In this document: piece after piece, positions 26,809-36,300 of the stretch | Numbering within the stretch: position 1 is the stretch's first letter | How the letters are laid out: the number at the start of each line of letters is the position of its first letter | Assembly (NCBI GenBank): GCA_949948895.1 | Contig: CATLHE010000010.1 | Span: 1-64,000 of the forward strand | Reading direction: 5' to 3' | DNA length: 64,000 nt | Origin: an uncultured Christensenella sp. | Lineage (GTDB): Bacteria; Bacillota; Clostridia; Christensenellales; Pumilibacteraceae | Made by a program: the position numbers and the translations under genes | Notes under the pieces: model-generated | Database searches by the model: none | What the model saw: only the letters and a program-made list of their open reading frames with translations | What the model was told of the DNA's origin: nothing

Positions 26809-26849
26809 AACAGCGAGTAGATCGGATTTCCGTCTATCCGCTGTTTTTT
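26809..26849 (+). terminator. Terminator after the cyclophilin-like gene
   Basis: Imperfect hairpin AACAGCGAGTAGATCGG / CCGTCTATCCGCTGTT followed by a T-run (TTTTTT). Confidence 0.75.
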
Positions 26850-26915
26850 ATTACGACATAATAATAATGAATATCGTTTGTATAATACGGTATATCCGCG
26901 TCGATAATCATAGTC

Positions 26916-27572
26916 ATGATCATCGGTCTTGTATTATTGGGTTTGGTTGTCGCTCTGCTGTTTTTGGGCATAGCGCAACGCGTTTTTAAAAGCTTCGGCA
27001 TTTCGTATTGGCTGGCATTTGTCGTAGTCGCGGCGCTTATCGGAAGCGCGTTTATCCCCACATTTACGGCGGGCGGAGTCAGCGTGAGCGTCGCAGGGTT
27101 TATTACGCCTATATTGGCGGCGACGGTGTTTTTCGTGCTCTCGTATCGTTCGGGCGAGCTGTTGCGGGCTATAGTCGCGCTCGCGTCGGTATTTGCGACT
27201 TACGTAGCAATAGCCGTCATGCTGCCGAGAGTATTGGACGAAACGTCAGCTGCGGATATATCGGGCGTGCTGTGCGGCATTGTCGCGTTTGCAGTGGGAA
27301 AGACGCGGGTTTCCGTTCTTGCTTCGACGTTCGGCGGCATGGCGCTCGGCGACGTTATCGCGTCGGTAGTAAGCATGTTTGCTTACGGCGGCGCGCCGAG
27401 AGTAGGCTCTGCGGCGGCGTTCGACGCTATCATCATAGCGTCGGTGCTTGCTATCGTGCTGTTCGAAGCGGCGGCGGGTATCAAGCGCGCGACAAACAGA
27501 CGAAACCGCGCGCTGTGCGAGGCGGCGGAGGAATTCGACCCCGACGAATACAAAAAGTATTTTGACGAATAG
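26916..27572 (+). CDS. DUF1614-like multi-pass membrane protein
   Basis: A 218-residue, strongly hydrophobic protein with about six membrane helices. The start MIIGLVLLGLVVALLFLGIAQRVFKSFGISYW, followed by a GSAFIP segment and GGVSVSVAGFITPI, resembles DUF1614 proteins (pattern: helix, QRVxxxxxxS, then GSFxxIP, then G-rich strand). A short acidic C-terminus (DPDEYKKYFDE) faces the cytoplasm. A GATAAT hexamer ends 7 bases before the ATG and there is no ribosome-binding site, so translation may be leaderless. Function unknown. Confidence 0.6.
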   Translation: MIIGLVLLGLVVALLFLGIAQRVFKSFGISYWLAFVVVAALIGSAFIPTFTAGGVSVSVAGFITPILAATVFFVLSYRSGELLRAIVALASVFATYVAIAVMLPRVLDETSAADISGVLCGIVAFAVGKTRVSVLASTFGGMALGDVIASVVSMFAYGGAPRVGSAAAFDAIIIASVLAIVLFEAAAGIKRATNRRNRALCEAAEEFDPDEYKKYFDE

Positions 27573-27610
27573 AAAACAAATCGCTTGCGCGCATCCGAAT
27601 AAATAATGAC

Positions 27611-27639
27611 TTGACAATTTTATCTCGGTGTGTTATAAG
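27611..27639 (+). promoter_or_regulatory. Strong promoter of the der-plsY-cassette operon
   Basis: Perfect TTGACA (27611-27616), 17-base spacer, TATAAG (27634-27639) with an extended TG motif. The ~40-base leader contains a perfect hairpin TGCGGCA / TGCCGCA around 27652-27670. Confidence 0.85.
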
Positions 27640-27685
27640 TAAAATACCATGATGCGGCATATTGCCGCACTGCGGGATACTGCTT

Positions 27686-28993
27686 ATGAAACCGACTGTA
27701 GCCATTGTCGGACGCCCCAATGTGGGTAAGTCCACGCTAATAAACAGAATAAGCGGCAGACGCGTCGCCATAGTGGACGATATGCCGGGCGTCACGCGCG
27801 ACAGGCTGTATGCCGACTGCGAGTGGTGCGGTAAAGCGTTCACGCTTATCGATACGGGCGGTATCGACGACGGCGCGGACGATATTTCGCGTTCGGTAAA
27901 ACGTCAGGCTTTCGACGCGGTGGGCGCATGCGACGCCGTCATATTCGTGACGGACGCCAAGCAGGGCGTTATGCCGTTTGACCGCGAGATAGCCGAAACA
28001 TTGCGGCGAAGCAACAAGCCCGTCGTGCTTGCGGTAAACAAGGCGGACGCCGCGGCAAAAGAGGCGTTTTACGAGTTTTACGCGCTTGGTATAGGCGAGC
28101 CGATATCGGTGTCCGCCGAGCACGGCTGGGGCGTAGGAGATATGCTCGACGCCGTGTGCAGCGAGTTTTCGTCTTGCGAAGAAGAGCAGAACAAGCCGCT
28201 TTCGATAGCCGTCGTAGGCAAGCCCAACGTGGGCAAGTCGTCCATAGTAAACAGGCTTTGCGGATACGAGCGAAGCATAGTGTCGGACGTGGCGGGCACT
28301 ACGCGCGACGCGATAGATACGCCCATTACGGTGGATGGCGAAGACTATCTGTTGATAGATACCGCAGGCATGCGCAGAAAGCGCGACGTGGAAGATAAAT
28401 CGATAGAACGGTATTCGGTGCTTCGCGCTATCGCCGCGATTAAACGCGCCGACGCCGTTCTCATAGTCATAGACGCAACAAACGGCGTGACCGAACAGGA
28501 CGAGAAGATAGCGGGGCTCGTGCATGAATCGGGCAAACCGTCGGTGATAGTGTTAAACAAATGGGACGCGGTCGAAAAGGACGGGCATACGCTCGACGAA
28601 ATGACGCTCGAACTGAAAGAGCGATTCGCGTTTATGAGTTACTTTACGAGTATCTCGGTATCGGCGGCGAGCGGCACGCGCATTACAAAACTTCCGCAAG
28701 CGGCGAAAAAATCGTTCGACAATGCGTCGCGCCGCATATCCACGGGACTGCTCAACGAGCTTATCGCGCAGGCTACCGCGGCTACCGAACCGCCGTCGCA
28801 CAAGGGCAGACGGCTCAAAATATACTATGCGTCTCAGCCCGCGGTGTGCCCGCCGCTGTTTGTGTTTAAGGTCAACGACGAGAAACTCGTGCATTTTTCG
28901 TACGAGCGGTATTTGGAAAACTCCATAAGGCGCGCGTTCGATTATTCGGGCACGCCCATAAGATTAAAGTTCATAGGAAAAGGCGAACAATGA
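27686..28993 (+). CDS. der: Ribosome-biogenesis GTPase Der (EngA)
   Basis: A 435-residue double-GTPase needed for 50S subunit maturation. The start is placed at ATG 27686, giving the canonical MKPTVAIVGRPNVGKST; an upstream in-frame TTG adds eight non-conserved residues. G domain 1 has GRPNVGKS, DTGG and NKAD. G domain 2 has GKPNVGKSS (~residue 183), DTAGMRRK and NKWD. A C-terminal KH-like domain follows, including SHKGRRLKIYYASQ. The plsY start overlaps its stop (ATGA), typical of the der-plsY pair in Clostridia. Its essential role means the downstream cassette is likely expressed in growing cells by read-through. Confidence 0.97.
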   Translation: MKPTVAIVGRPNVGKSTLINRISGRRVAIVDDMPGVTRDRLYADCEWCGKAFTLIDTGGIDDGADDISRSVKRQAFDAVGACDAVIFVTDAKQGVMPFDREIAETLRRSNKPVVLAVNKADAAAKEAFYEFYALGIGEPISVSAEHGWGVGDMLDAVCSEFSSCEEEQNKPLSIAVVGKPNVGKSSIVNRLCGYERSIVSDVAGTTRDAIDTPITVDGEDYLLIDTAGMRRKRDVEDKSIERYSVLRAIAAIKRADAVLIVIDATNGVTEQDEKIAGLVHESGKPSVIVLNKWDAVEKDGHTLDEMTLELKERFAFMSYFTSISVSAASGTRITKLPQAAKKSFDNASRRISTGLLNELIAQATAATEPPSHKGRRLKIYYASQPAVCPPLFVFKVNDEKLVHFSYERYLENSIRRAFDYSGTPIRLKFIGKGEQ

Positions 28994-29706
28994 CGATCTC
29001 TTTTGAAATGCAGATACTTGCGGGCGTGCTTGTCGTTATATGCTCGTATTTTATCGGCAATATAAACAACGCGATACTTTTGAGCAAGCTCAAAGGCAAA
29101 GACATTCGCGAGTGCGGGAGCGGTAACCCCGGCACTATGAATATGATACGTACGTACGGTAAGATATTCGGCGTGTTTACTTTGGTGCTTGACGTAGCAA
29201 AAGGTGTCGTGCCTTCGCTACTCGGTTGGCTGTTTATGGGCGACGGAGAATTTCTCGCGCTCGGCGCGGACAGGATAGGTCTGTACGTAGGCGGATTATC
29301 CGCGGTATTGGGGCATATATATCCCGTAGTCATGAAGTTTAAGGGCGGTAAAGGCGTAGCGACCATACTTGGGATATGCCTGACGGCGCAGCCTTTATAT
29401 ACTCTCGGATTTTTCGCTTTCGGCGTTGCGTTTTTGTTCGTTACCAAGATAGGCTCGCTCACGTCGTTTATAATGATGTGCGCGCCGCTCGCGGTAGAGG
29501 GCGTGCAGGCGGCGTCGTCGCCCACGGCAATAGCGAGCGCGATACTCGTATTCACGCTGTTTGCTCTGACTCTGTTCGCGCACAGGGGCAATCTCGTTAA
29601 AACGTTTTCGGGTAACGAAGGCAAGGTCGTGCTGAAAAAATCTAAAAAACAAAAGCGCGCCGTCGACAGATCTATAGTCTACGGCAATGTTATAATAGCC
29701 GAGTAA
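28990..29706 (+). CDS. plsY: Acyl-phosphate:glycerol-3-phosphate acyltransferase PlsY
   Basis: A 238-residue membrane enzyme that makes lysophosphatidate, the first step of phospholipid synthesis. Motif 1 SGNPGTMNMIRT (usually SGNPGATN) is near residue 45, and motif 3 (FKGGKGVAT) is near 120. There are several membrane helices. It overlaps der by 4 bases. In many Clostridia gpsA and spoIVA follow; here gpsA is absent and the FtsK/ESCRT-like cassette starts 12 bases downstream. The C-terminal ~20 residues are basic. Confidence 0.93.
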   Translation: MTISFEMQILAGVLVVICSYFIGNINNAILLSKLKGKDIRECGSGNPGTMNMIRTYGKIFGVFTLVLDVAKGVVPSLLGWLFMGDGEFLALGADRIGLYVGGLSAVLGHIYPVVMKFKGGKGVATILGICLTAQPLYTLGFFAFGVAFLFVTKIGSLTSFIMMCAPLAVEGVQAASSPTAIASAILVFTLFALTLFAHRGNLVKTFSGNEGKVVLKKSKKQKRAVDRSIVYGNVIIAE

Positions 29707-29717
29707 CGGAGATAAGT

Positions 29718-31253
29718 ATGTCTAAGAACATCAAGGAGCGCGCCGAGCGCAACGCCAAGATACGGCGCACAGTCGCGCAGATAGAAAAGACGGTAAATAA
29801 ATTGGAGCGCATGAAGGACGAGTACCTTCAAAAAGCGACGGACGCGAAAGCGCGCGGGGATTCCGCGTCGTACGCGCTTGCAAAGAGCGGGCTCAACGTC
29901 ACGCTGTCGCAGATAAAGCGCGCCAACGAGATGCTGTTGAATATAGAAATAACGACCGAGCTTCAAAAAATGGGCGAGGTCAATTCCGATTTTTTGACAG
30001 GCATGTCGGTCATTGCCAAGCGTATAGGCAAGATAAACAAACAATCGGATTTTGTCAAGCTCCAAAAAGAAATAGAAAAAGCACTTTCGGGCATGGAAGA
30101 AGCCCAAGCGGGGCTTGACGTGTTTTTGCAGAATACCGACGCGCAGTTTGCCGCCATCTCTCAATCGGAAGGCTCGCTTTCCGATAAGCAGATAGACGAA
30201 TTGGTGGACGGAAAAGTAAGCGAGCGCGAGCTGTTGATGGACGCGCAGATAGACGGACTTTTAGGCGGTAAAGTAAAAGCGGATATCGGAGAAAACAGCC
30301 GCGCCGAAGCGCGTGTTTCTGTCGGCGGTAACGACGATAACGGTAAAGCGGAAGCAAGCGCAAAGTCGGTCGCGAAGCCGTTTCCCGAGCCTCTCGGCAG
30401 GTTTGTTTTCGATAAAAAAAGCTCGCCCGAGATAAGTTATTCGGACGTGCTCGGCGGCGGCGAAGAATGCGGCGCGAGCGTCATGCTTGCGGACGTGATA
30501 GAAAAACGCGAAGAGCTCGGCGTGTTTTTGGGTCGGACAGGCGACGGAGAAGTCGTACATGTGCCGTTTTCGGAAGCTCCCGCCATACTTGTCGGCGGCG
30601 TTATCGGCAGCGGAAAAAGCGTATTTATTCATCAGCTTATATGTTCGACGGTGCTTACCCATTCTGCGGAGACGGTGCGGCTCGTTTTGATAGACCTCAA
30701 AAACGAAGAGCTTTCGCGCTATAACGGTATTCCTCATCTTGCGGCAAACGCAGTGACCGATGCATCGGGCGTTATGCCTACGTTAAAAGCTTTGCAGGCG
30801 GAAATAGACCGCAGGTACGAGCTTACCGCAGAGTTCGGCGGCAATATAAAAGACTATAACGCGCAGAGAGCCGATAAGCTCCCGTACATCGTTGTCGTTA
30901 TCGACGAGCTTAAAGACGTTATCGAGGCAGTGGGCGGAGCGTTCGAGCGCGAGTTCGGCAGAGTATCGAGACAAGCCGCGGCTGTCGGAGTGTACTTTGT
31001 CGCGGCGACGCGCGTCGTCGATAAAAGCACTCTTACGCCGCTCATAAGCGCGGCTTTTCCCGCTCGCGCGGCGTTCAGGACCGATACAAAAGACGCGTCG
31101 AAGCTTTTGGGCGCAGTCGGCGCGGACGAAATTACGGGCGCGGGCGAGCTGTTGTTTGTAAACGGCGGCAAGAGCGTCAAGTGCGTCGCGCCGTACGTTA
31201 CCGAAAAAGAGATCAACAAAGTGGTCGCCGCTTTCGCCGAGGATAGGATATGA
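29718..31253 (+). CDS. Soluble FtsK/SpoIIIE-type ATPase fused to an ESCRT-III-like helical domain
   Basis: A 511-residue protein. Residues ~1-180 are long charged helices clearly homologous to the next gene product: shared SYALAKSGL/QYALAKNAI, EMLLNIEITTEL/QMLLNLQISSQI, and a later LSDKQIDELV/VTGDEIDKMI. A linker (~180-240) leads to an FtsK/SpoIIIE motor domain. Its Walker A is GGVIGSGKSVF (~294-303), followed by LVLIDLKNEELSRYNGIPHL, Walker B YIVVVIDEL (~390-397), and the RxSRQAAAVGVYFVAATR segment. It has no N-terminal membrane helices and no gamma DNA-recognition domain, so it is not the chromosomal FtsK or SpoIIIE. It could be a translocase or a substrate-remodelling ring guided by the helical domain. 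Ribosome-binding site CGGAGA; it overlaps the next gene by 4 bases. Confidence 0.85.
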   Translation: MSKNIKERAERNAKIRRTVAQIEKTVNKLERMKDEYLQKATDAKARGDSASYALAKSGLNVTLSQIKRANEMLLNIEITTELQKMGEVNSDFLTGMSVIAKRIGKINKQSDFVKLQKEIEKALSGMEEAQAGLDVFLQNTDAQFAAISQSEGSLSDKQIDELVDGKVSERELLMDAQIDGLLGGKVKADIGENSRAEARVSVGGNDDNGKAEASAKSVAKPFPEPLGRFVFDKKSSPEISYSDVLGGGEECGASVMLADVIEKREELGVFLGRTGDGEVVHVPFSEAPAILVGGVIGSGKSVFIHQLICSTVLTHSAETVRLVLIDLKNEELSRYNGIPHLAANAVTDASGVMPTLKALQAEIDRRYELTAEFGGNIKDYNAQRADKLPYIVVVIDELKDVIEAVGGAFEREFGRVSRQAAAVGVYFVAATRVVDKSTLTPLISAAFPARAAFRTDTKDASKLLGAVGADEITGAGELLFVNGGKSVKCVAPYVTEKEINKVVAAFAEDRI

Positions 31254-31819
31254 GCAAAGAGAAAAAACGCATAAAAGAGCAAATGCTCGTGAACGAGGCG
31301 ATAGCGTCCATAAAGCGTCAACTCACGAGCCTTGAAAACAGCCGCGCGAAGTATATTGCCGCGGCGGCAAAAGCGCGAGCAAACGGTATCTCGTCGCAGT
31401 ATGCGCTTGCGAAAAACGCGATACGCATAGTGACCGCGCAAAAAACCGTCGTTGAGCAAATGCTTTTGAATTTGCAAATAAGCTCGCAGATCAAAGACGT
31501 GTCCGAAATGACCAAGATATTTGCCGACGGCATGAAGCTTTTGTCGGGCTCCATAGTGGATACGACGGACGGGCTCAAATTTGAAAAGGTATCCAAGCAA
31601 ATGGCAAAAGCCACGCTTTCGACGCAAATGAAGCAGGCGGAAGCGGACGCGTTTTTGGACGCAACGCAGGCGGGATTCGAGAGCTTTTCCGAAATGTCGG
31701 GCGGCGTGACAGGCGACGAGATCGACAAAATGATAGAAGCGGAAATGACGGGCGGCATGGGCGTCGACGCGGAAATAGAAGAACTCACGCGCAAACTGAG
31801 ATCGATTAAAGAAGAATAG
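31250..31819 (+). CDS. Small ESCRT-III (Snf7/Vps2)-like helical protein with C-terminal MIM1-like motif
   Basis: A 189-residue, all-helical, soluble protein. Its first ~65 residues are strongly basic (KEKKRIKEQ, IKRQLTSLENSRAKYI, AKARANG). The last ~40 are acidic (GDEIDKMIEAEM, VDAEIEEL), the charge split seen in eukaryotic and archaeal ESCRT-III subunits. It ends DAEIEELTRKLRSIKEE (173-189), close to the MIM1 helix of Vps2/CHMP proteins (L-x-x-R/K-L-x-x-L/I-K) that binds Vps4 MIT domains. The neighbour encodes exactly such an MIT-AAA protein. The N-terminal domain of the preceding FtsK-like protein is a paralogue. It is distinct from PspA/Vipp1, which lack a MIM tail. Start ATG overlaps the upstream TGA. 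The fold assignment is by pattern and context, not by search. Confidence 0.65.
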   Translation: MSKEKKRIKEQMLVNEAIASIKRQLTSLENSRAKYIAAAAKARANGISSQYALAKNAIRIVTAQKTVVEQMLLNLQISSQIKDVSEMTKIFADGMKLLSGSIVDTTDGLKFEKVSKQMAKATLSTQMKQAEADAFLDATQAGFESFSEMSGGVTGDEIDKMIEAEMTGGMGVDAEIEELTRKLRSIKEE

Positions 31820-31820
31820 C

Positions 31821-32891
31821 ATGTCTGATAACGTTTTGGAATTGGAATTATTCGACAACGCGTACAAAGCGGCGACTGCGGCGCTTACTCGCGGCGATAC
31901 GGATACGGCGCGCAAGTATTTTATGCGCGCCGCAGATATCATGAATAGCCTCGCGGAAAAAAGCGAGCCGCCGCTATCTGAAACGCGCAAAGCGCGCGCC
32001 GAAAAACTGCGGTACATAGCGGACAATCTAGACGATACCGCAATGGGGCGTATCGAAAAGGACGGCGCGAGCGCGGAAGAGACGGAAAGTCGGTTCATAG
32101 ACACACAAAAGCGACCTACCGAGAGCGTGTCGTTCGACGATATAATCGGCTTGGACGACGCTAAGGCGGCGATACATAAGCTTTTGATCGATCCGCTCAA
32201 AAATCCCCAAGCATATCTTAGGTACGGCATAAAAGCGGGCGGGTTTATTCTGTTGGAAGGTCCGCCGGGAACGGGTAAGACTACGTTTGCAAAGGCGGCG
32301 GCGAGCGAGCTATCCGTTCCGTTTTCCGAGATAGACGCAAACGCGCTCGTCGATTCTTACATAGGCAAAACGGGCAAGAATATTGACAGAATGTTTCGCG
32401 AGGCGCGCGCGCTCGCAAAAAATAACGGCACGCCCGTCGTACTGTTTATAGACGAGATAGATTATCTCGCGCAAAAACGCGGCGGCGAGAATAAGACGGC
32501 GGCGGAAGCCGTACCCGCGCTCATCAAGCAAATGGACGGGTTTTCGACCGGCTCGGACGACCTCGTCATAATAGCTGCAACAAACATAAAAAACACGTTG
32601 GACCCCGCGATCTTAAGTCGGTTCGGCAACGTGATACATATACCGCTCCCGACAGAGTCCGAGCGCGCGGAGATATTGAGGAGCAAGCTGAAAATGCTCG
32701 ATCCCGCGGATATTGCCGCGCTCGATTTTTCTGCTGCGGCTAAAAAATCGGAAGGGTTTTCGGGCAGAGACTTATCCAAGGTGGCTTTGGACCTTAAAAG
32801 CGCGCTTGCGGCGCGCGACGCGGGCGTCAAGCCTATAAACATGCCGCTCGGCAGGCTTTTGAACGAACTGATAGAAAAGACCGTAAAATAA
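31821..32891 (+). CDS. Vps4-like AAA ATPase with N-terminal MIT-like domain
   Basis: A 356-residue protein. Residues ~8-72 form three predicted helices with the MIT pattern (AYKAATAALTRGDTDTARKYFMRAADIM ... RKARAEKLRYIADNL), like Vps4 and spastin. The AAA core follows SFDDIIGLDDAK (~104-114). It has Walker A GPPGTGKT (147-154), a pore-loop-like DSYIGKTGK (~179-187), Walker B VLFIDE (207-212) and sensor-1 ATN (253-255). The segment LDPAILSRFGNVIHIPLP (~260-277) parallels Vps4 and carries the arginine finger at ~R267. FSGRDLSKVA (~313-322) matches the Vps4 YSGADI segment. The second Arg of the Vps4 pair is missing. It starts 1 base after the ESCRT-like gene. Expected role: remodelling the ESCRT-like polymer through the MIT-MIM contact. 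Confidence 0.82.
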   Translation: MSDNVLELELFDNAYKAATAALTRGDTDTARKYFMRAADIMNSLAEKSEPPLSETRKARAEKLRYIADNLDDTAMGRIEKDGASAEETESRFIDTQKRPTESVSFDDIIGLDDAKAAIHKLLIDPLKNPQAYLRYGIKAGGFILLEGPPGTGKTTFAKAAASELSVPFSEIDANALVDSYIGKTGKNIDRMFREARALAKNNGTPVVLFIDEIDYLAQKRGGENKTAAEAVPALIKQMDGFSTGSDDLVIIAATNIKNTLDPAILSRFGNVIHIPLPTESERAEILRSKLKMLDPADIAALDFSAAAKKSEGFSGRDLSKVALDLKSALAARDAGVKPINMPLGRLLNELIEKTVK

Positions 32892-32916
32892 CCGATATTA
32901 TAAAAAGGGGTTTTGT

Positions 32917-33399
32917 ATGACGAGAGCGGAAATCGGCCGCGAATATTTTTTGGACGGATGTAATTGCAGTCAATCTGTGGTTATGGCGTTTTCCGATCTT
33001 TTGGATATAGACGAAAAGACTTTGATGCGGTTATCGTTGCCTTTCGGCAGCGGCACTGGACGAATGAGATTGATGTGCGGCGCGCTTAACGGCGCGTTTA
33101 CAGTGCTAGGATTGTTGTACGGCGACTGTGACGGTCGCAAGACTTATAACAAAGACGAGATGTATGGATTAGTGCAAAAAATACGCGATCGGTTCAAGGA
33201 GCGGCACGGCACTATAATGTGCGGCGCGCTTTTGAGCGGCGTAAACGTTTCGACGGCGCCCGTGTCCGACGTTCGCGACGCTACGTATTATAAAAAGCGT
33301 CCGTGTCCCAATTTCGTATACGATACGGTGGAAATATTGGAAGAGTTTATCGATTCCCACGGAATAAAGAATAAAAAGGCGGCGTACAGTGGGCGATAA
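32917..33399 (+). CDS. C_GCAxxG_C_C-family cysteine-rich redox protein
   Basis: A 160-residue protein with the family pattern: GREYFLDGCNCSQSVVMAF at the N-terminus, PFGSGTGRMRLMCGALNGAF (the CGAxxG core) near residue 50, GTIMCGALLSGV near 105, and a final Cys in RPCPNFVYDTVEILEEF. Members are thought to be redox-active or metal-binding, and many are found beside transporters or in anaerobe accessory loci; the exact reaction is not known. Ribosome-binding site AAGGGG. The downstream TIR-NLR gene begins inside its 3' end (11-base overlap), so the two are coupled. It follows the Vps4-like gene by 25 bases. Confidence 0.85.
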   Translation: MTRAEIGREYFLDGCNCSQSVVMAFSDLLDIDEKTLMRLSLPFGSGTGRMRLMCGALNGAFTVLGLLYGDCDGRKTYNKDEMYGLVQKIRDRFKERHGTIMCGALLSGVNVSTAPVSDVRDATYYKKRPCPNFVYDTVEILEEFIDSHGIKNKKAAYSGR

Positions 33400-36300
33400 G
33401 TACGACGTTTTTCTCTCATATGCCAGAAGCGACAGCGAAAAGACGGTCGAACTCGTTTATCGAAAACTGTGCGCCGCAGGGCTTAAGCCTTGGTGGGATC
33501 GCGCCGATATGACGCAACGCGAGCTCGTTTTTACAGAGGAGATCGGCAAGGTCATTCGCTCCGTAGACAGGCTCGTTCTGTTTATAGGTCCGAATACGGC
33601 GGCGAGCGCATACGTTGATGCGGAATGGCGGTACGCCCGCAGCGTCGGGGTCAAAGTCTATCCCGTGCTTTATAATTGCGATAACAACGTTACCGACAGG
33701 ATAAAACTCGTTCCCGCGCGGCTTGCGGGCGGGCATGTTCGCGATATTTCCGATACGTCCGATTTCGAGCGGGAGACGGATAAGCTCATAGCCGATCTTA
33801 AATGCCCGCTCAGTCTGCTGTCGGTCAATCATAACGTGCCGAAACTGCCGTTCGGATACGTGGAGCTAGGCGAATTCATAGACGGCATATCCGACTGCTT
33901 GTTTTCCTCGTCCTCGGACGGGATAGGCGTAAAGCGCATAGTGTCGCTCAACGGCATGGGCGGTATAGGCAAATCCACCGTCGCTGCCGCGTTTTGTTGC
34001 GACGAAACGGTGCGCCGCGCCTTTTCCGATATCTATTGGATAAAGCTCGGCGCGGAAGCGGACATCAGGAGCGCGTGGCGTGATATAGCCGAAGAACTCG
34101 ACAAGCCCGGCGATCTCAACGAGACGGAGATCATGCGCGAGCTGTCGCGCACGTTTGCGGATACCGATTGTCTGTTTGTTCTGGACGATTGCTGGCACGT
34201 GGAAATAGTGGAGTTTTTTAAGTGCGCGCTTGACAGAACGCGCAACCGCGTGTTGTTTACTTCGCGCGATCTTTCGATAAACAACGTTCTCGGTATCGAT
34301 CATATCGATATCAAAAAGCTCGGTAATTCGCAGGCGAAAAAACTGCTTGCAAACCGTTGCAGATTGGACGTAAACGAACTGCCCGAAGCGTGCGATACTC
34401 TGTTGGAAAAGCTGGGCGGGCATCCGCTCGCCATCGCTATCAGCGCCTCTATGTACCTCGAATGGAACGATTGGAATTTGATAATCGATTCCTATTACGA
34501 ATCGGAATCCGAGTTCGGAATGAATATGCCCGACTACGGTTATAAAAACGTTTTCCTTTCCGTCTCCGCATCGTTGAAACTGCTTAGCGAAAATTACCGC
34601 AAAGCTTTTGAAAAACTCGTCGTGTTCCCGTACGGCAAGTCGATCGATATAGGCGTTTTGGGTCGGTTCGTAAGCGTCGATATTTGCGGCGATAAATCCG
34701 ACGGGCTTGCCGCAAAAACGTCGATATTCGTTAAAAAATTGGCGTCCAAATCGCTTATAGAATTCGACGAGCAAAGCAAGTCTGTTACGGTACACCCGCT
34801 TATCTTGGATTATCTTAAAAAGTCGGCGGACGAACGGCGGCTGCAAAATTTGTTTTTGGAATGTATAAGCGGCGAAAGCGAAGATTATTATTACGAGAAT
34901 ATCATATATCATTTGATAAGAGCGGGTAGCGTCGATAAGGCGAAGCGCGTTTTGTTCGACTACGCGTATTTGATCAAGAAGATCGAGATATGCGGTGTCA
35001 ACGACCTCATTACCGATCTGTCTTATTTTGACGGCGACGACAAAGAACTTTTGCTTTTCGAGGATTTTATTCGGCTTGCCGCGCCGATAATCCGTAACGA
35101 GCCGCTCGAATTGGTCAGTCAGCTGTTCGGTCGGTTTGAGTACCCCATGAGCGACGCGCCGCTTATAAACAGTCTGATGCAAAGCGCGCTTTGCGAGAAA
35201 AAGGTTTGTTTTATACCCGTTAAGCCGTGCATGAATCCGCCGCGCACTGCGCTCGTCAATCATTTCAGCGCCGAAAACAAGATATTCGGGTTGCATAGGT
35301 ATCGCAAGACCATAGTTATTTCGGACAAGTCGGGACAAGTATCGCTCGTCGATACTTCGAAGATGATTCAGATCGGACAGTTTTCCGTCGACGGCTGGGT
35401 CATCGACGCGTTTGTGCATAACGGCTGTCTGTGGGTGGTCTATGACAAAAATAAGCTTGTGCTTTTCGATATTGACAGCGGCGACGATGTGCAAAGATAT
35501 ACGCTCGACGGCATGTATCAAGCGCATGCGTCAAACGCTAAGGGAACGTACATAGGCGATCTTACGGGCGCTGTGTACATTTTTAACAAAGACAACGTTT
35601 TAATCGAGCGCGCACATTTGCTTACCGGCATCAGCTTTATGCGCGACAATAACGGCGCTATCGAGGTGTACGGGCTTAATAAATGCGTGTACGAGATGCG
35701 CGGGACCGAGTTCGTACTGAAAGAACAGTCCGATCACCGTGTCGTCAAAGCCGACGGCAACGCAGAGCTCGGTTACGACGGCATACTAAGGTTTAACGGT
35801 GGTACGGCGGAAGGCGTGGTCGACTTCGACAGCGTCGGGAATACTCTTGGCTATATAACCAAGGCAAAACGCATTGTTGCGCTCGATACGTCGAGCGGCG
35901 CCGTCGTAAAAGAGTTTGTCTCAAACAACAACTTATCGCACATAGTCGCAGACGGCGATCATTTGTACGTGAGCGACGATCAGAATACCGTGGATAAATG
36001 GGATATAACGCTCGAACAAAAGGGCGGGATATTCGTCGAGCCGTGGGTGACCGCTCAGGCGTATTTTGACGGTACCCGCTACTATGCGGCGTTTGACGGA
36101 AAAGTTTATGCGGACGGCGCGCCGATAATAGATACGGGGGAATGGCCGAACGGACTTGCGGCTTCCGATAAGTATTTGATCTTTGCCAACGGTATCAACG
36201 AACTGAAAATTTACGACCGAAAAACTTTCGCGTCCGTATGCACGGTGAACTGCGAGAAAGCGGTCACGGGTATTACGTGCCTCGGGTCTCGGGTGTATAT

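Noticed and set aside
29718-31253. Interpretation as the chromosomal FtsK/SpoIIIE
   Set aside because: It lacks the N-terminal membrane helices and the C-terminal gamma domain, and its N-terminal domain is homologous to the neighbouring small protein.
33866-35527. 553-codon minus-strand open frame opposite the TIR-NLR gene
   Set aside because: The plus strand encodes a clear TIR-NB-ARC protein; the antisense product has no recognisable domain or initiation site.
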